A stretch of 64,000 bases of DNA from Formicarius rufipectus (lineage: Eukaryota; Chordata; Aves; Passeriformes; Formicariidae). The notes below the pieces were generated by a model that saw only the letters and a list, made by a program, of their open reading frames with translations, was not told the origin of the DNA and searched no databases. The number at the start of each line of letters is the position of its first letter. The first letter of the stretch is position 1. Shown here piece after piece: positions 36,382 to 49,300 of the stretch. The DNA lies in NCBI GenBank assembly GCA_013399695.1, contig VXAU01002494.1:61942-125941 (forward strand), in the 5' to 3' direction. The translations under genes and the position numbers were made by a program.

Positions 36382-36966
36382 TAAGCCTACGCAATGGATT
36401 TTTTAGGTGAGGCACAGCTTCCTAAACTACAAGCAGCTACAGTTTACAGTGCATTCAGTGCCATAACTCACTGTGTATTTAATGACGTAAAGCTTCAGTA
36501 ACTTTGTTCCTCACCTCTATATATTTCACCACAGCAACAAACACATCCCTTCATTCTTAAGCGGTAAAAGAGAAAATGAGAACAGTGACTGGGAGCATCA
36601 GAGGTTGTCTCAGTTGCAGTGATTACTATAGGATGCAATGATTGAAAGTAGAGTGATCTCAAACATTGCCACTGGACAGAGTTTTCAGAGGAGGATACAA
36701 GTTCATAGGAGGGATTAAATTACCATCCTCAGAGATCTCAGTATACAGGAGTGAACAACTTCCCTTTCTGAAGGAGTTATATCTAATGGTGTCACCCAGT
36801 GAACACCCTAGGAAGAGTCCTGGGAATGTGGCACATCAAAGGTTCACACAAAACCCAAATAACTATATACAGAAGGACCAAACAGCAACTCTGCTTTTTA
36901 AAAACCTTGGCTCAAGTATTGTCAGGATTATTTTATCTCAATAATTAATGTCATTAATGGGAAGAG

Positions 36967-37018
<52 letters not shown>

Positions 37019-37677
37019 ATGCCTGTAGTGCACCCCTGTGGAAGAATCTACTATTTTGTTAATGGAGCTTTTTGGTTGGCACTTCAAGAGCAAACAATCT
37101 TGGAGTGGAAAAGAGACAGTGCAGCTGTAATTTATGCATTATAATGAAATATATAATAAAATGGTAGTCTTTAATGAAATAAGAGTATTTACAACTCCAA
37201 GAATATACAGTAAACAATTAAGGACTAGCTGGTCTTTGCTATTGCTCAGAAGTGAGGGAGCAAGAAGTGCATGACATGAGTAATTACCATACTCTGGTGG
37301 AAGTTTCTGTGCTGGCATACAAAAATCTCTATCTTGATTTGAAGCTACCATATGAAAATAAAATCTGTAAGAATTAGTTGTAAAATCTAATAAAACCCCA
37401 AGCTTAACTGAGCAGTGCTTACCAAGGGATACCAAAACAGTCCAGCCCACATTTAAATGGTTTACACATGAGCAGTGAAGACACTGATCCCTTCATTCTA
37501 GAATTATATTAGAGAAAGCATAAGTGCTGCAGCTGTGGTATCCATAACATAGGAACTGTCCATGTCTAGCCAAAAGAAAAATTTATTTTTTATTTCCAAC
37601 TCTTCCCTGAGCCCTAATTTCTAACCCAATTTCTCTTCAGCTTTTTCCCACTACTTACTCCAGTCACTAGAGAACTA
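36382..37677. other. Unique sequence with GAT microsatellite
   Basis: No gene recognised. The 92-codon frame at 36666-36944 has no recognisable domain. Confidence 0.5.
36968..37018. repeat. (GAT)17 microsatellite
   Basis: Seventeen perfect GAT units. Perfect purity suggests it is still polymorphic. Confidence 0.95.
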
Positions 37678-37882
37678 TGCTGGTTTACAGTTAAACCAGC
37701 AGGAGAAATGAATCCAACTCAGAATGGGATTGCAAGTCAGAATAACAATTTAATAAAAGATCACAAAATACACTGATACAGAAGGAAAAAATTTGTTTGT
37801 GCCACAAAAACAGATGTATAGCCCAGCACAGCAGGGCACGAGCAGACTGAAGGTCACCAACCCCTGTGCTGAACATTTCCAA
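37678..37882 (-). mobile_element. LTR fragment, same type as 7236-7686
   Basis: The plus-strand left edge TGCTGGTTTACAGTTAAACC and the words GGAGAAATGAA, CAATTTAATAAAA, AAAATTTGTTT and CCCCTGTGCTGA follow in the same order as at 7236-7420. On the minus strand the ATTAAA signal is at 37749-37754, followed by U5. Similarity is lost to the right at about 37882, so only the R-U5 part remains and no target duplication can be given. Confidence 0.65.
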
Positions 37883-38382
37883 TGCCTTACTGAGTCTTTA
37901 ATTGCAGGCCCTGATGTGTTTACACCCTATGCAGATGTACAACAATTAAAAGAGCTATTTACACACCTACAAGCTCTAAATTTTAGCACATTCTTATTAT
38001 AAGAAGAACTCAAATGCCTCCTTAGAAGGGCAAGAACACTTCTTACCTAAGGCATTTTTAATAAAGTGAGGAAAAATAGACAGAAAAAAAAAATCAAAGT
38101 TTTTGAGCTACACCCTTTCTTTCCATCATTCCAGCAGAGCACACTCCAAGTGCTGAGAATTACACTTCTATCTGAGGCAAAGTCAAATGAAACAGCCTGG
38201 TGCCAAGCAGAACTGTTGCTTTGCCAAGAGCTGCAGCATGCTGTCTGATGGGTTGTCTGGCTGTTACAGGGCAAAGGCAGGCAACCTGTTCCTCCTGTTT
38301 GCAATTTGCTGCATTTTTGTTATGCTTCACTAAAAGCAAGAAGGGTTAGTCACTGACATCTGAAACAGAAAGCCCTGCTGAC
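37883..38382. other. Unique sequence between two LTRs
   Basis: No gene or repeat recognised. Short frames on both strands (37793-38002, 38047-38304) look like chance. Confidence 0.5.
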
Positions 38383-38387
38383 CCTAG

Positions 38388-38839
38388 TGTGGCAGTTTAT
38401 CCCTGGCTGAAGGCAAACATCCAGAGGCCCCAAAACAACAGCTTCCCCCCTCCTTCCCAACTGCAAGGGGAAAAAGGAGGTGGGGCGGGGGGAAACAACA
38501 CTAGATGGAAAGTGGATTCCAATATTACTGAAGCAGTATGAATTTATAGAAATATATATATATATATACAGAGAATTAAAAGGGAACTTAATATATGCAC
38601 ACACAGAAACAATAAAGAACAAGTAAACAAAGTCTACTTCCCAGAGAGATATGCAGCTCTCCCCAAAGAGACAGCAGGTCCACAACTGATGCCCTTCACC
38701 GCCGGAAAAGGACTGACCCAAAACTTCCATCCATCCCTTCTTATATCTAAGCTGACATAAAATAGGATGGAATACTTCACTTGGATACAGCAAACCATGT
38801 GATCTGTCTCCCAGGAAGGGCTAAAGTCAAACCACCACA
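38388..38839 (-). mobile_element. ERVL-like solo LTR, target duplication CCTAG
   Basis: A 452-bp block begins TGTGGCAGTTTATCCCTGGC and ends AAACCACCACA. It is flanked by the perfect 5-bp repeat CCTAG (38383-38387 and 38840-38844). On the minus strand the 3' end reads CAGCCAGGGATAAACTGCCACA, which resembles the 3' ends of avian ERVL LTRs. That sets the orientation, though not firmly: an AATAAA also exists on the plus strand near 38611. A TA-rich run lies at 38552-38569. The 147-codon minus-strand frame (38350-38793) crosses the right part and is not a gene. No internal retroviral sequence remains. Confidence 0.8.
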
Positions 38840-38844
38840 CCTAG

Positions 38845-41800
38845 TCTGTGTAGACAAGAGAGCAGAAGAGTAGAATTCAAATTATTATTTCACACCCAAA
38901 TTTGTTTCCTTACTAATTTCCTCACAAAGTTAGCCATTAAAATTCTGTCTGAAGAAAATATAATTCACAGGTCAGGCTGAAAAACCCAAAGCTTTAAACT
39001 CCCAGAAGAAGCCCCAAGCTTATCCAGGCATCGACTATTCAGAGAAGAAAGCAGGGAGAATACCTGTTCTTTCTGATGGGTAACTTCAACACACCTGAGG
39101 ATGTTAATAGCCCTGAAGTTCCTTGGCTACCTATTCTTTTCCTACTATAAGCAGGATAAACAACTTCTGAAAAATTACGTTCTTTCTTAGTTTATATCTG
39201 ACAGGTATGGCATAATCTTTCAAGTGGTCCTGCCCAACCTACTGTTCTGCCAGAAGCCCTATCATCTCTCCACGCTGAGGGAATGGAGCAATCCTGGGAC
39301 TTAGTGCATTCCCGCTAAAACAAGTACCTCCAAGCACATCCTTCTGTTTGGATACCTAAGGCAACAAGATAGATCTAAAACTGTCCAATGACCTATACTT
39401 TACAATCAACTTCCAGATTACTTCAAATGAGTCATTTTAAGGGAAACCTTAGGCTTCTTCTGCTTCAGCTTTCTTTTCCAAATCTCATGTAGATTAGTTT
39501 GGATTTGACACTTTGGAAGAGTGGGAATCATGCTGCTTCTGGATCAGTTCCGTGCAATAAAAACCCAGGTGAGATTTGACAGAGGATCTTCTATTTACCC
39601 AGGAAATAACTGGAAACGGTTCAATGACTAAAATGTTGAGACTGGCAAAATGAGGCAGCCAGAATAAGGATTCAAGAAAGGCAAATTCAAGAAAGGAAGA
39701 CCTGTGTCTGAAAGGAAATTCTACAGAAGTGGAAAACATGTGGGAAAGAATCTCTGCCAATTTATGCTCAGGAGTAGCTATGGAACCAGATATATAGACA
39801 TAGTTCCTATATGTCATAATATCTTACATGATACATAATATCTAACATGATAAGGCTAGGGAAATTATATCAACTCCCTGTTATGGACTTAAACATACCA
39901 GACTTTACACAACAAAGTATCAAAAAATCTCAGCAGGTCAACAGTCTTAAGACAAGCTTCTACTCCTGTATTCCACTCCATATTCAAGCCATGGCCTACA
40001 CAATTTTCACTGTTAAGCAAACTGTCAGCAACAGCGCTCTGGTCTTGTCAGTATGACCTATACATTTTTGTTGTCTTGGTTTTTTTGGTTTTTTTTGTTT
40101 TTTTTTTTTAAATTCTATGATTAATTTCTCTCTCCTAAAATAACAAGATTTGCTTGGGAAACAGAAGTATTACTAGGCATTCAACAACTGTTCACAGACA
40201 GCCTGGAATATAAAAATTGAGCTGATGAAATCAACATCTTGACTGAGAAAGGAAGACCATGAACATCTTATTCCCAGAGAGAACTCCAAGACAGCAAATA
40301 AAGAAGATTTATTACCTACCAGCTAATAACAAAGGAAGTCAGTTGGACTTAGATTTGGTTTATAAACAGTGCAGGCTAACCATACATGACCTCTGTGCAA
40401 CAAGAAACTGCTCTGGGTCTGAACCAGGGTATGGCAGAGTTACGTGCTCACAGTAGTACTGATTTTTTTCCTCAGTTAATAATGAGCTTCCTTTTTCTCA
40501 AGGCTTCAGATCTTAACTGAAAAGTAAAATGCTGTCAAGATATTTTTAGTTGTCTACAATTCATAAAACACTTTACATAAAACATCATTCATGTTCAAAC
40601 AACTAAGACAATGGATTTTAAGGGTCTAGCATTAAAAAAATAATAATTGTCTCTTGTGTAAATGGAGAAGCCCTTTTTGCAGGCATTCAGAATTGCCTCT
40701 ATATTTTTGTGGATATAATATGAAAATTAACAGATGCATGTGTATCTCCACCTAAATGTAGATTCAAATCAATGAAAAGCATAACATAAATATGTAGCTA
40801 CACATCCATATTTTTTTCAAAAAAGATCACCTCTGACGGTATTCAGCTCTTTGTAACCAAGAAGCCAAATTGTCTTTACAAGTCATACTAGTACCAGAAA
40901 GAGTTCTTTGAATAAGGAAACAGCAGCACTTAAAAAGAAGTGCAACATTACATCATAAGTACAAAATCTATTATCATTGCATGTTTTTTGATGTATGCAA
41001 GCTTGGCATATTTGTTTCCAGATGAAATCTCCTCCTTAAAAATTTTGGAGAATTAAAAAACATTTCAATTATATAAAAAAAAAATCTTCTCGGTTTTGCA
41101 TTAAGCAACATTTTCTTACAACATTTGCGGGATTTTTCCTAGTGCAGCATACTTTTTCTTCTCAAAAGCAAAATATTTTGCTGGTGAAGGAAAGGACATC
41201 ACTAACTAAAAAAGTACTAGATCTTTCCTAGTTTTGTGACACTATATAATGTCTTATTATATAGACCCCAAACTTTTTAGTTCAGTTGAAAGAATTAAGA
41301 GTGACTAAGTTTTGTTTGCTTATGAGAAACATGATGAGACTGATCCACTTTATTCAGCTTCACAGACAAATACGATGCTGAACATTAGATCTGGTCTCTA
41401 CATAACCATGGAACCATGAAGCCAAAAACACTAAATGATGCTTTAAAGAAAGAAGGCCAGCCCAGGTTTACAAGTTGAAGGGTATGGAATAGGGATGAGA
41501 AATTCCTGGTTGCCAAAGGTAGTACATGGAAGGAGAGAAGTAAAAAGATTATTATACTGTAATTATACGATGAAATGCCATGTCAAAGAAGATCAGGTAT
41601 ACCCACAAAGTGAAGAACATGTCAAAGGCTTTATAGAAGTCCTGTAGTGATGTAGTCACAGTCCAGGATGAGAAAATGATATCTTAAACAAAAGGAAAGA
41701 TTTAAGCTGAGGAGAACCCATGCAGTATCTGTAATCTTTACATATTTTTCAATCACACTGCGAATTCTCTGTCACAGGCCTATTGCCATGGCATGACATG

Positions 41801-43528
41801 TTGCAAGGACATAAACAAAGTTAGCTCTACATTTCTAGAACTGTCGTACTTCTCTAATGTTACATTTTATTTCCTATGTGAAAAACACATGTTCATTTAT
41901 GTCTCTTAGACCAACTCTCATTTTTATGCCTAAAGAAAGCAGGATAAACATGTCAAAATAACATCTGCAAAAGCATCAGCCACTAAACTACTGTGCAGTA
42001 AAAATTTTGGGACATGCTCACAATATAAAGCCCTTCAGGTGAGTTTCATTTTCTCAACAGGTTTGTCTTAAAATAAATAAATGTCCAGCATAATTGCCAA
42101 AGATCAATGCATTCAGGCTATTTGAACTGGTGGAATGGGAATAATGCACTGTAAGGGAAAGAAGCTTTCTGCAAAAACTTCCCAACACCAGCAATGGTTG
42201 GTTTATAGTAATATAAGGTACCTTCTTTGCCTATGAACCTTTTATTAGCCAGTGCTTTGCAGAGTAAAGCAACACACCACAACTATAACAGCACATTTAC
42301 CCAGACTTAGGTGATATCTCTTCAAGAGATCAAAGGACAGAATAATTAGCATTCCAGATCCTTCACTGTAACTGCCACTCTCAACACCCAGAATCATGTC
42401 ATGTTCTAGCTATGTGTCAACAAACATAGCATTTGAATATGTGACTTCTTAGCAGGTTTTGGTCGACTTCCAGCACCATTCAGATTCTGGGGATGGGGGC
42501 AAAAGGAGTCTCTACAGCAGAAAGTTCCAAAACAGCTAAAAATATTTTTGTTGCTTTTTAATAAGTTCTGAAAGATCTCTCATTCTTATGTCAATTTTTT
42601 TTTCTTTTTCTGCAATTTGAATTATGTATTTCATATCAGGAAAAAAAATCCATAATGTATATGAAAATGATCAAATGAGGGAAGAAACATCTTTTCCTGG
42701 AATACCATAGGAAGAACTGAAGCATTTCTTATTTCGCCCTGCATACACTTGCTTTACAAACACCTCTGCATCAGCAAAACAAATACCTTTTCCACTATCC
42801 CAGATATCAGCTGGAAGTAGATGTAGAACAATGTTAAGTCAATGGAAATTCAAAAGTGGGCAAAAGTCTCTATAGCTGAACCATGGTGCACTGTGGGGTC
42901 TGACCTGAAGCAATAAAAACCTGACAGTGTTTTGGATTTTAACACAGGCAGACAGAGAAACCTACCATGCATAACAGATATCTCTGTCTTCCTCCTGAAT
43001 CTAAGCTCATGCTTTTCATGTATTAAAAAAAATAACTGTGTTTCAGCATTGGCTATTTTGGTGACCTCCATGAGACCTTTAATCAAATATTTTGTATAGC
43101 TGGAGCATCAGAGGTAATTTTATTTCTTCTCAAGAAAGAGAGACTGCTTTCCTTTCAATTAATAATTTAATCTCACAGAACACTGTATAATCCAAAATTG
43201 AGAACTCAGTAATTAAAATAAAGATTAAAAATGTCATGGAATCCTTATGTGACCACAGCAGTATAAATACACCTCAAAATGCTATAGTTTGCTCTTTTAT
43301 TATTAAAGTATCTTCCAAGCTCATAAAATGCCAGTCAATGTAGATGCATTTTGGGCATCACTCCATAGAGCGTTCAGTCCTCTGTTGCTTCTCTTCTCTT
43401 GAGCTTGTCATATTGAGACACTAGAGGTCAGCCTCCCAAAGAAAACTAAGCACTGCTCAGTTTTAAATCCTTGAGGAACTGTGGGACTTGTAATTTACTG
43501 CATTCAGAAGAGGTACTGGAGATGCAGC
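38845..43528. other. Unique sequence, no gene recognised
   Basis: AT-rich, with only short chance frames. A T-rich run interrupted by GG and G lies at 40079-40110. No transposon ends or RNA genes were recognised in 4.7 kb. Confidence 0.55.
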
Positions 43529-43678
43529 AATCATGCAATAATATAATGAGTTGGAAGGAACCCACAAGAATCATCAAGTCCAACTCCTGGCCCCACACAG
43601 GACAGGTTCAAGAATCTCATCATGTGCCTGAGAAAATCATCAAAACATTTGTTGAACTCCAGCAGTGGCTGTGGCCAC

Positions 43679-43949
43679 TGTTGCAGTCAGGGTCTGGCGT
43701 TAGGAAGATTTCGGGCTCTACGGAAAGATAGAGACCTTCCCCTCCCTAGATAGCCAGTAGCACTTAGCCAGTAACGTAAGCAGACGGAAGTGACACTCCA
43801 AGCCCGGGCAATATAAGCCTGTGTAACCCTCTAATAAACGCCATTTGCTGTCCATCATATTGATGTTTGCATGCTAATGGCCCGCACGGCAGAGAAGTAG
43901 CCACCCGTGCCGTCACCAGAACCAGGTCGCCACGCCTCGTCAGGCAGCA
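43679..43949 (+). mobile_element. Small ERVK-like solo LTR nested in CR1
   Basis: A 271-bp block TGTTGCAG...GGCAGCA is flanked by the perfect 6-bp repeat GGCCAC (43673-43678 and 43950-43955). Removing the block and one repeat restores a continuous CR1 sequence, which proves the insertion. On the plus strand it has a TATA box (AATATAAG, 43810-43817), an AATAAA signal only 16 bases later (43833-43838) and a U5 beginning near ACGCCATTTG. Very short R and the AATAAACGCCATTT wording are typical of alpharetrovirus-like LTRs. It is GC-richer and has more CpG than its surroundings, which points to a fairly recent insertion. No gag or pol remains. Confidence 0.9.
43810..43838 (+). promoter_or_regulatory. 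LTR core promoter and polyadenylation signal
   Basis: TATA box AATATAAG followed by AATAAA within 30 bases, as in LTRs with a very short R region. Both are intact by sequence; activity is not shown. Confidence 0.6.
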
Positions 43950-44803
43950 GGCCACTTCTCTGGGAAGACTAATCCAGTGCTCAAACACCTTCTGAGTGAA
44001 GACTCTATTCCTAGTATATAACCTGACACAGCTTCATGCTGTTCCCCTGGGTCCTGTCACTGATCACCAATGAGAAGAGATCAGTCTCTATCTTTCCACT
44101 TCCTCTCATCAGGAAGTTGTAGCCTGCAATGAGATCTCCCCATAGTCTTCTCTTCTCCAGGCTGAACAAGTCAAGTGACCTGAGCCATTTCTCATATGAC
44201 TTTTCCTCTAGATCATCATCATCATGGCCTTCCTGGGGTTGCTATTCCAGGCTCAGACTGCACACAGCCTTGCAAAGGCATCAGGCCAGGGGAAGGATTT
44301 TTTTCTTAAGCCATTCTTCTTCAAGTGTTTGACTGATAGGGATTGACCAGTTAGACAAACATGAGTTTTGTATTATGATCCACAGTCTCCTGTGTGAAGC
44401 CTCAAGATTTGTCAAGCATAGAGGATGAATAAACAAAAGGTCCTGTTGTATTTTTCCCAGGAGACAGAATTCAGATTCCCCCCTTTGGCCATCTTAGATT
44501 CACAAGAACTTCCAGAAAGATTCTTGCTTTATCAATACACTACAACACAGTCATTCCTTCTATTTCAGGTTGAAAGGCTTTACACAAAGGCAAAGCCTTA
44601 TCAGATAGCACTGACCTGTACTTCTCATCCTGAGGAACAACCACAAGGACTTTAAGGTGGCAGAAGACACTTCAACATGCAGCAGTAGTTCAAGAGTCCA
44701 CCACAACACTACACAAGCCAGGAGGCAAGGCAAGGTAATAAAGCCATTAGAAAATCTATTAGCACAATATTAGGACAACTACCAGAACAGAATTTGCCCA
44801 GAC

Positions 44804-45652
44804 TGAAAATGAGGATAATTCAAGGTAAGGAATCTCTGTTTTAACAAAATCAGTCATTAAGGTCTCAGATAGCTAAGTGCAGGTGTATTCAGGCATGATG
44901 AGACACTACTATTTTGGTCTGTGTCTAGCCTTGATGTCTGCAAGAGTTGGGGTTTTTTTGCTAAGTTATGGAAAACTGATAATTGGAACTCTGGCCTTAA
45001 AGGAGTAACATCTTGTGTATACTGGAACTGTTTTATAGCTTGGCAGCTTGCTAACAGCCAGACAAGGACAAGTGGAGGAGAAAGTAAGGAGGAGAATGAT
45101 GAAGTGACAACCACAGACCCAAAACAGGAGACCCCTGATATCCAGTGCACAAACTCAAGGGGAATTTCCAGTTACATAACAGGAGGAGGGACCGAGGGCT
45201 CTGTCTGGGCAGTGCTGGCCACAACTGCCCAGGTAGAAGTCATTTCAGTTAATTAGATAAAAAGAGCAGTTTGGCTCGTGCTCACTGCTGGCTCAGTGCT
45301 ACGCCTGAAGGACTACAGTTGTTTGGTGGGGACACTCACTATCCTGTGAGCCAGCTGGCACCTGGGGAATGCAGCCTCTGCTCTGGGGAGCCTGGGCATT
45401 CCGGGGTCGGTAAGACAACCTCATGGGCAACACCTGAGTAAGGCTGGGTGTGCCCACTTAGGGCTTATTTTTCCCTCCTCCTCCTTCTCTCTTCTTCTCT
45501 CGCTCAGGTTCCCTTTACTTGCCTACTTCTGGTAATAAATACCATTCCTGCTAAGCTTTCAACAGTGTCTTCATTTCAGTTTCAAAAATCCTTTTGAACC
45601 CTCCCTGGAACAGCAGGGAAAGGGCAAGCTCTGCTGAACCCTGGGATCCTCA
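44804..45652 (+). mobile_element. Probable LTR, borders tentative
   Basis: A TATA-like box (GATAAAAAGA, 45256-45265) is followed by a GC-richer transcribed-looking stretch (GCTCGTGCTCACTGCTGGCT), a pyrimidine-rich tract (45474-45508) and an AATAAA signal (45534-45539), then about 110 bases of possible U5. This order fits an LTR in plus orientation with a long R region. The 5-bp repeat CAGAC occurs at 44799-44803 and 45653-45657 next to TG and CA ends. It was found by searching, so a chance match is possible, and the left border is the weaker one. Frames at 44857-45256 are not genes. Confidence 0.45.
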
Positions 45653-45974
45653 CAGACTCCTGCCACCTACTAACCAAGCTCACTTTCATTTATTTTGCTC
45701 AGTCCGGTGGAATTGCTGCCTTTGTTTACTTATTTGCCTACTTTGCTGAATGGCCTTTTGATCTCCTTTTGATCTCCAGCCATTCCCCACTCCCTCTTTC
45801 TCCCATCATCCATCTTTTCCATCACTGTTTTCATACTCAATTACCTGTCCTTTCTCCATTCCTTTTCCCTAGGCAGGCATCAGTGCACTCCTTGCTTGGC
45901 CATAACCACCCCCAAATCCCTCTGTCACCATCAGCTCTTCCAGAACAAACCATGGGAAGATGCAGGTGCCATCC

Positions 45975-46329
45975 TGTCATTGTTGAGATGGACATACAAC
46001 AAAAAATACAAGAAAGTCAGGCATAGATCCATTTATTCTTAGCACAGCTACTTTTTATATAGTTCCTAAGTGTATGTGCATTAACATTATTGGTGCTTAT
46101 TACATATAAACAATCATTCATTGGCCACAGCTATAACCTTTTGTCTCTGTACAAATTCACGCATCTTGTTATTCCTAATGTGGTAGTTTTCTGAATTCTC
46201 TCAGCACCTGCAAGTTGTTTAAAATTCTCTAGCTTAGGGATGTATCTTCACAGGTACACAACTATCTCGCCAAGGTCAAATTCTTCTTGCTCTGCCAAGG
46301 GATCTGCAGACCCACTGCAGCTCCCTACA
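45975..46329 (-). mobile_element. ERVK-like solo LTR, copy 1
   Basis: A 355-bp LTR similar along its whole length to 60525-60894. On the minus strand it begins TGTAGGGAGCTGCAG, has a TATA box (CTATATAAAAAG, 46052-46063) and an AATAAA (46032-46037), and ends ...CTCAACAATGACA. A short R and class II style suggest an ERVK relative. The flanks CCATCC (45969-45974) and ACATCT (46330-46335) agree at four of six positions, as expected for an old 6-bp target duplication. The borders were set by comparison with the second copy, which has a perfect duplication. Confidence 0.8.
46032..46064 (-). promoter_or_regulatory. LTR TATA box and polyadenylation signal
   Basis: On the minus strand an intact TATA box is followed within about 15 bases by AATAAA. 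In the second copy of this LTR the TATA box is mutated. Confidence 0.55.
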
Positions 46330-46335
46330 ACATCT

Positions 46336-49300
46336 CACCCACCTCACCTGTGAGCTGGAGAGACAAGTAGCAGGTCTTCTCACAGCAATGTGATAGAGCA
46401 TGTATATTCTACAGCTGCCAGGTAACCATCAGAGCAGATTGGTGTTAGTGTCTGCTTCCTAGTGTAAAGTCGGCATTTTTAGTTTCATGACTCAATGAAA
46501 ATATATGTAGAAGGGAGAGAAAAAAGGGATAAGGCTAAATGGAACTGTTTTCATAACGTACATACATCTGAATTCGGATGTGGGAGAAAGTGAGGAATAG
46601 GTGAATGATGTCCTCAAATAGCAATAAAGAACTTCATTGCAAGTTCTAGAAAAAATAATGAAATGCATAATGTGTTTCTATCCTACATATTTCAGTGGGG
46701 AAAAAAAAGAAAAAAAGGAAACAACAAAACAAACCACAAATCCAGTGCAGACACAGCAACATGCATCAGCTGAAGAAGCACCAGTTCTTATATTATAAGA
46801 AAACTATATTTTTAGAAAGGCAGAAAAATCTTTGGCCTTGGGTTTTGTTTGTTTGGGGGATTTTTTTTTTCTCCTTTTTAGTGTTTTCTTCCTTCATTTT
46901 AAAAAAGCTTACTATTTAAACTAGACATTTGGGATCTGTACTAGGGATCAGAGGAATAAAAGCACAACTTCAGTGAGGCTGTAGTTTCTAAAAACCTCTG
47001 CAAAGTAGGATCTTACTGAACCTGCCTCACACAAGGGACAAAACCAGCTTAACCGTGTCTCAGGCTCAGCAAGATATTGCCTCAATAATCAGTTCTAGTA
47101 CACACAGTGGGATCATCTGAGAAAGGAAGTTGAGAAACAGCTGTGGAAGTAGATGGAAAAAAGACAGATGAAAAAGCACTACAAAGGACACCTTCCTCCA
47201 TAATTTGTGTATTTATGAAACACGGTGAAGGTCTAATTATGTGAGCTTGTAATGAACACTTAATTGCAATTAGCCACAGTTTTAAGCTGGAAGGAACAAT
47301 AATTTTCATTACTGCTAAATAACATAGAGGATGCTGTGTAAGATTACTTTTCCCCCCTAAGTCTAACAAAACAGTCTCACCAGCTTCACTGATTTCCCCT
47401 TTTAATACTGCAGGTTTCATCTCTGACTTCTCTGCTGCTCATCACAATCTCATTTCACTCATTCTTTTGCTTTCCTTTAGTCCTTTGGAATTTTCAAGAT
47501 GTGTAATCTCTACCCATATCACAAATACAGGAAAGTGCTTAAGGATTTAAACATTTTCTTAGCATAGATCTGTAGTATCAGTATCTTCAATGGGTTCTTC
47601 AGAACTGGATTACAAAGAATTTCTTTTCAGCAGATATTTTCCTGAAAATTTTAAATATTTTCCTTTTTTTTCAATTTTTTTTTCTGAAGCATTTTGATTC
47701 TGAAAATTATGCTGGAAAAACAAATGTTATTCATATGGACAAAAAGTGGTTGAATATGGGACCTTTTTTTCTAGAATTTTTTTGTCGTATGGCACCCAGA
47801 ACTACCACCATGAAGACTGTTTCCTGTGTTTTCCCACTATTTGTATTTTCTTATCTTCAAATTATTTTGGTAATCTGGCATCCTCACTGAATAAATTATC
47901 AGCTCTTTTTTCTGCTGTCTTCTCCTGACAATCTCTTGGGACTGTGGAGTCAGGTCCAGCTTCACATCTTTGACGTCTTCTTGGTAACATTCCAAAACAA
48001 TCTGCTATATAATCATCCATCATTCTTATTCCTCTTTGTCTTTGGGGTTGAGTAGGACTGTTTCTTATTCTTGGGAAAATTTATATGAATTTGGCTACCA
48101 CATAATTCCCAACAGCTGTATTATTATAGCAGAAAATTATAGTATTTTACCAAACCTACCACATTCTGAACAGTCAAAATGCAGGCAGCACTACTAAGCA
48201 CATTTCAGCTTGGCAACCCTTTCACGACAAAAGAAAAAGTAAAAAATTGCATTTAAAATCGGCCTTTTCTGATTTGTGGCATAATGATAGGCCAAAAAGG
48301 GAGAAAGATTGCACACCTCTTGTTTTTCATGTGAATTGTACAGAGAGATTACCTTGTCCAGAGAGTGTTTGTGAGAAATATTAAAATCCACTGGACCATT
48401 CATAACACAGGCATATGCTTGGCACTATTTCAGGGCAAGAGGAGTCCCGGCTCTGTAAGCACGTATGCCACAGTCTTACATGGTCCTCTGCTATTCAGCT
48501 CTGTTAATGAAACAACACAACAACAGAAAATGGGAAGGACATAAACCTCAATTTCTCCATAATCAGGCTCTAATAATTAGATATTAGGATGAGGCCAAAG
48601 AGGAGTGCATTACCTTTCCTTACATGTTCATCTGAAGCACCTGGTACTGCCCATTACTGTTGGATATGGACACCAGATCAAACTGACCACATGGTTATTT
48701 TGTCCAGTGTGATGATTCCCAATGTCTTCTGCTAGTCATTGTCATGTAGGAGAGGGCAATATTGATCTCTCTCTGCACCTGCTGCAACTAAATCCAGGCA
48801 TATTATGATCTTTGAGAGTCCTCACAAAAAAATCTTACTACAGTGAGCCCACAAAAGTAATTATCATCTCTCTATAACTACTGAGCAACAAGAACAACAA
48901 TCCCTGACATAACCTATAATGCATAATTCATAGTCTCTGCTACTCCCTAAACTCTGTATAGATAAATGCTTTTCCATCTGCAGTAAGACCTTATGCAAAT
49001 CATCAAGGCTGACACTGTTAAATAGGTTGCTGATTGTCACAACTCCAAAAAGCGAATCACTGAATATTCAGCTGTATGGAATGCATGGGTTACTTCCAGG
49101 AGGCATCAGGGTCAGAGAAAACATCCCCCAGAGATGGTTCATTTCACTCAGTCCAATACAACCTAGGGAGTGTATTTGTTTTCATAGAGTAGGACTTACC
49201 AGCCTTACAGCCATCTGTGTTTCCGGACAGATTAAAAACCTTTGTGTGAAAACTAGCTCTATGATTTTCCCCACAGATTAAATGTTACCTTCCAGGATAA

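Larger units (their letters stand above)
43529..44300 (-). mobile_element. CR1 retrotransposon copy, interrupted by a solo LTR
   Basis: On the plus strand one reads the reversed CR1 3' end (GAGTTGGAAGGAACCCACAA, then CAAGTCCAACTCCTGGCCCC). The CR1 3' part follows on both sides of an insertion: GTTGAACTCCAGCAGTGGC before it; TCTGGGAAGACTAATCCAGT, CTGACACAGCTTCATGC, GGGTCCTGTCACTGATCACC and TTCTCCAGGCTGAACAAG after it. It fades near 44300. It covers the 3' end of the CR1 coding region and the 3' untranslated part, with no usable open frame. The LTR at 43679-43949 lies inside it, so this CR1 copy is the older of the two. Confidence 0.88.

Noticed and set aside
36968..37018. GAT array as the tail of an RTE-like insertion
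   Set aside because: Neither flank resembles the 3' end seen in the other retrotransposon copies.
38350..38793. 147-codon minus-strand frame
   Set aside because: Lies largely inside a solo LTR defined by a perfect target duplication.
44214..44226. ATC triplet run as a possible retrotransposon tail
   Set aside because: It lies inside CR1 and corresponds to a normal CR1 segment, not to a 3' terminus.
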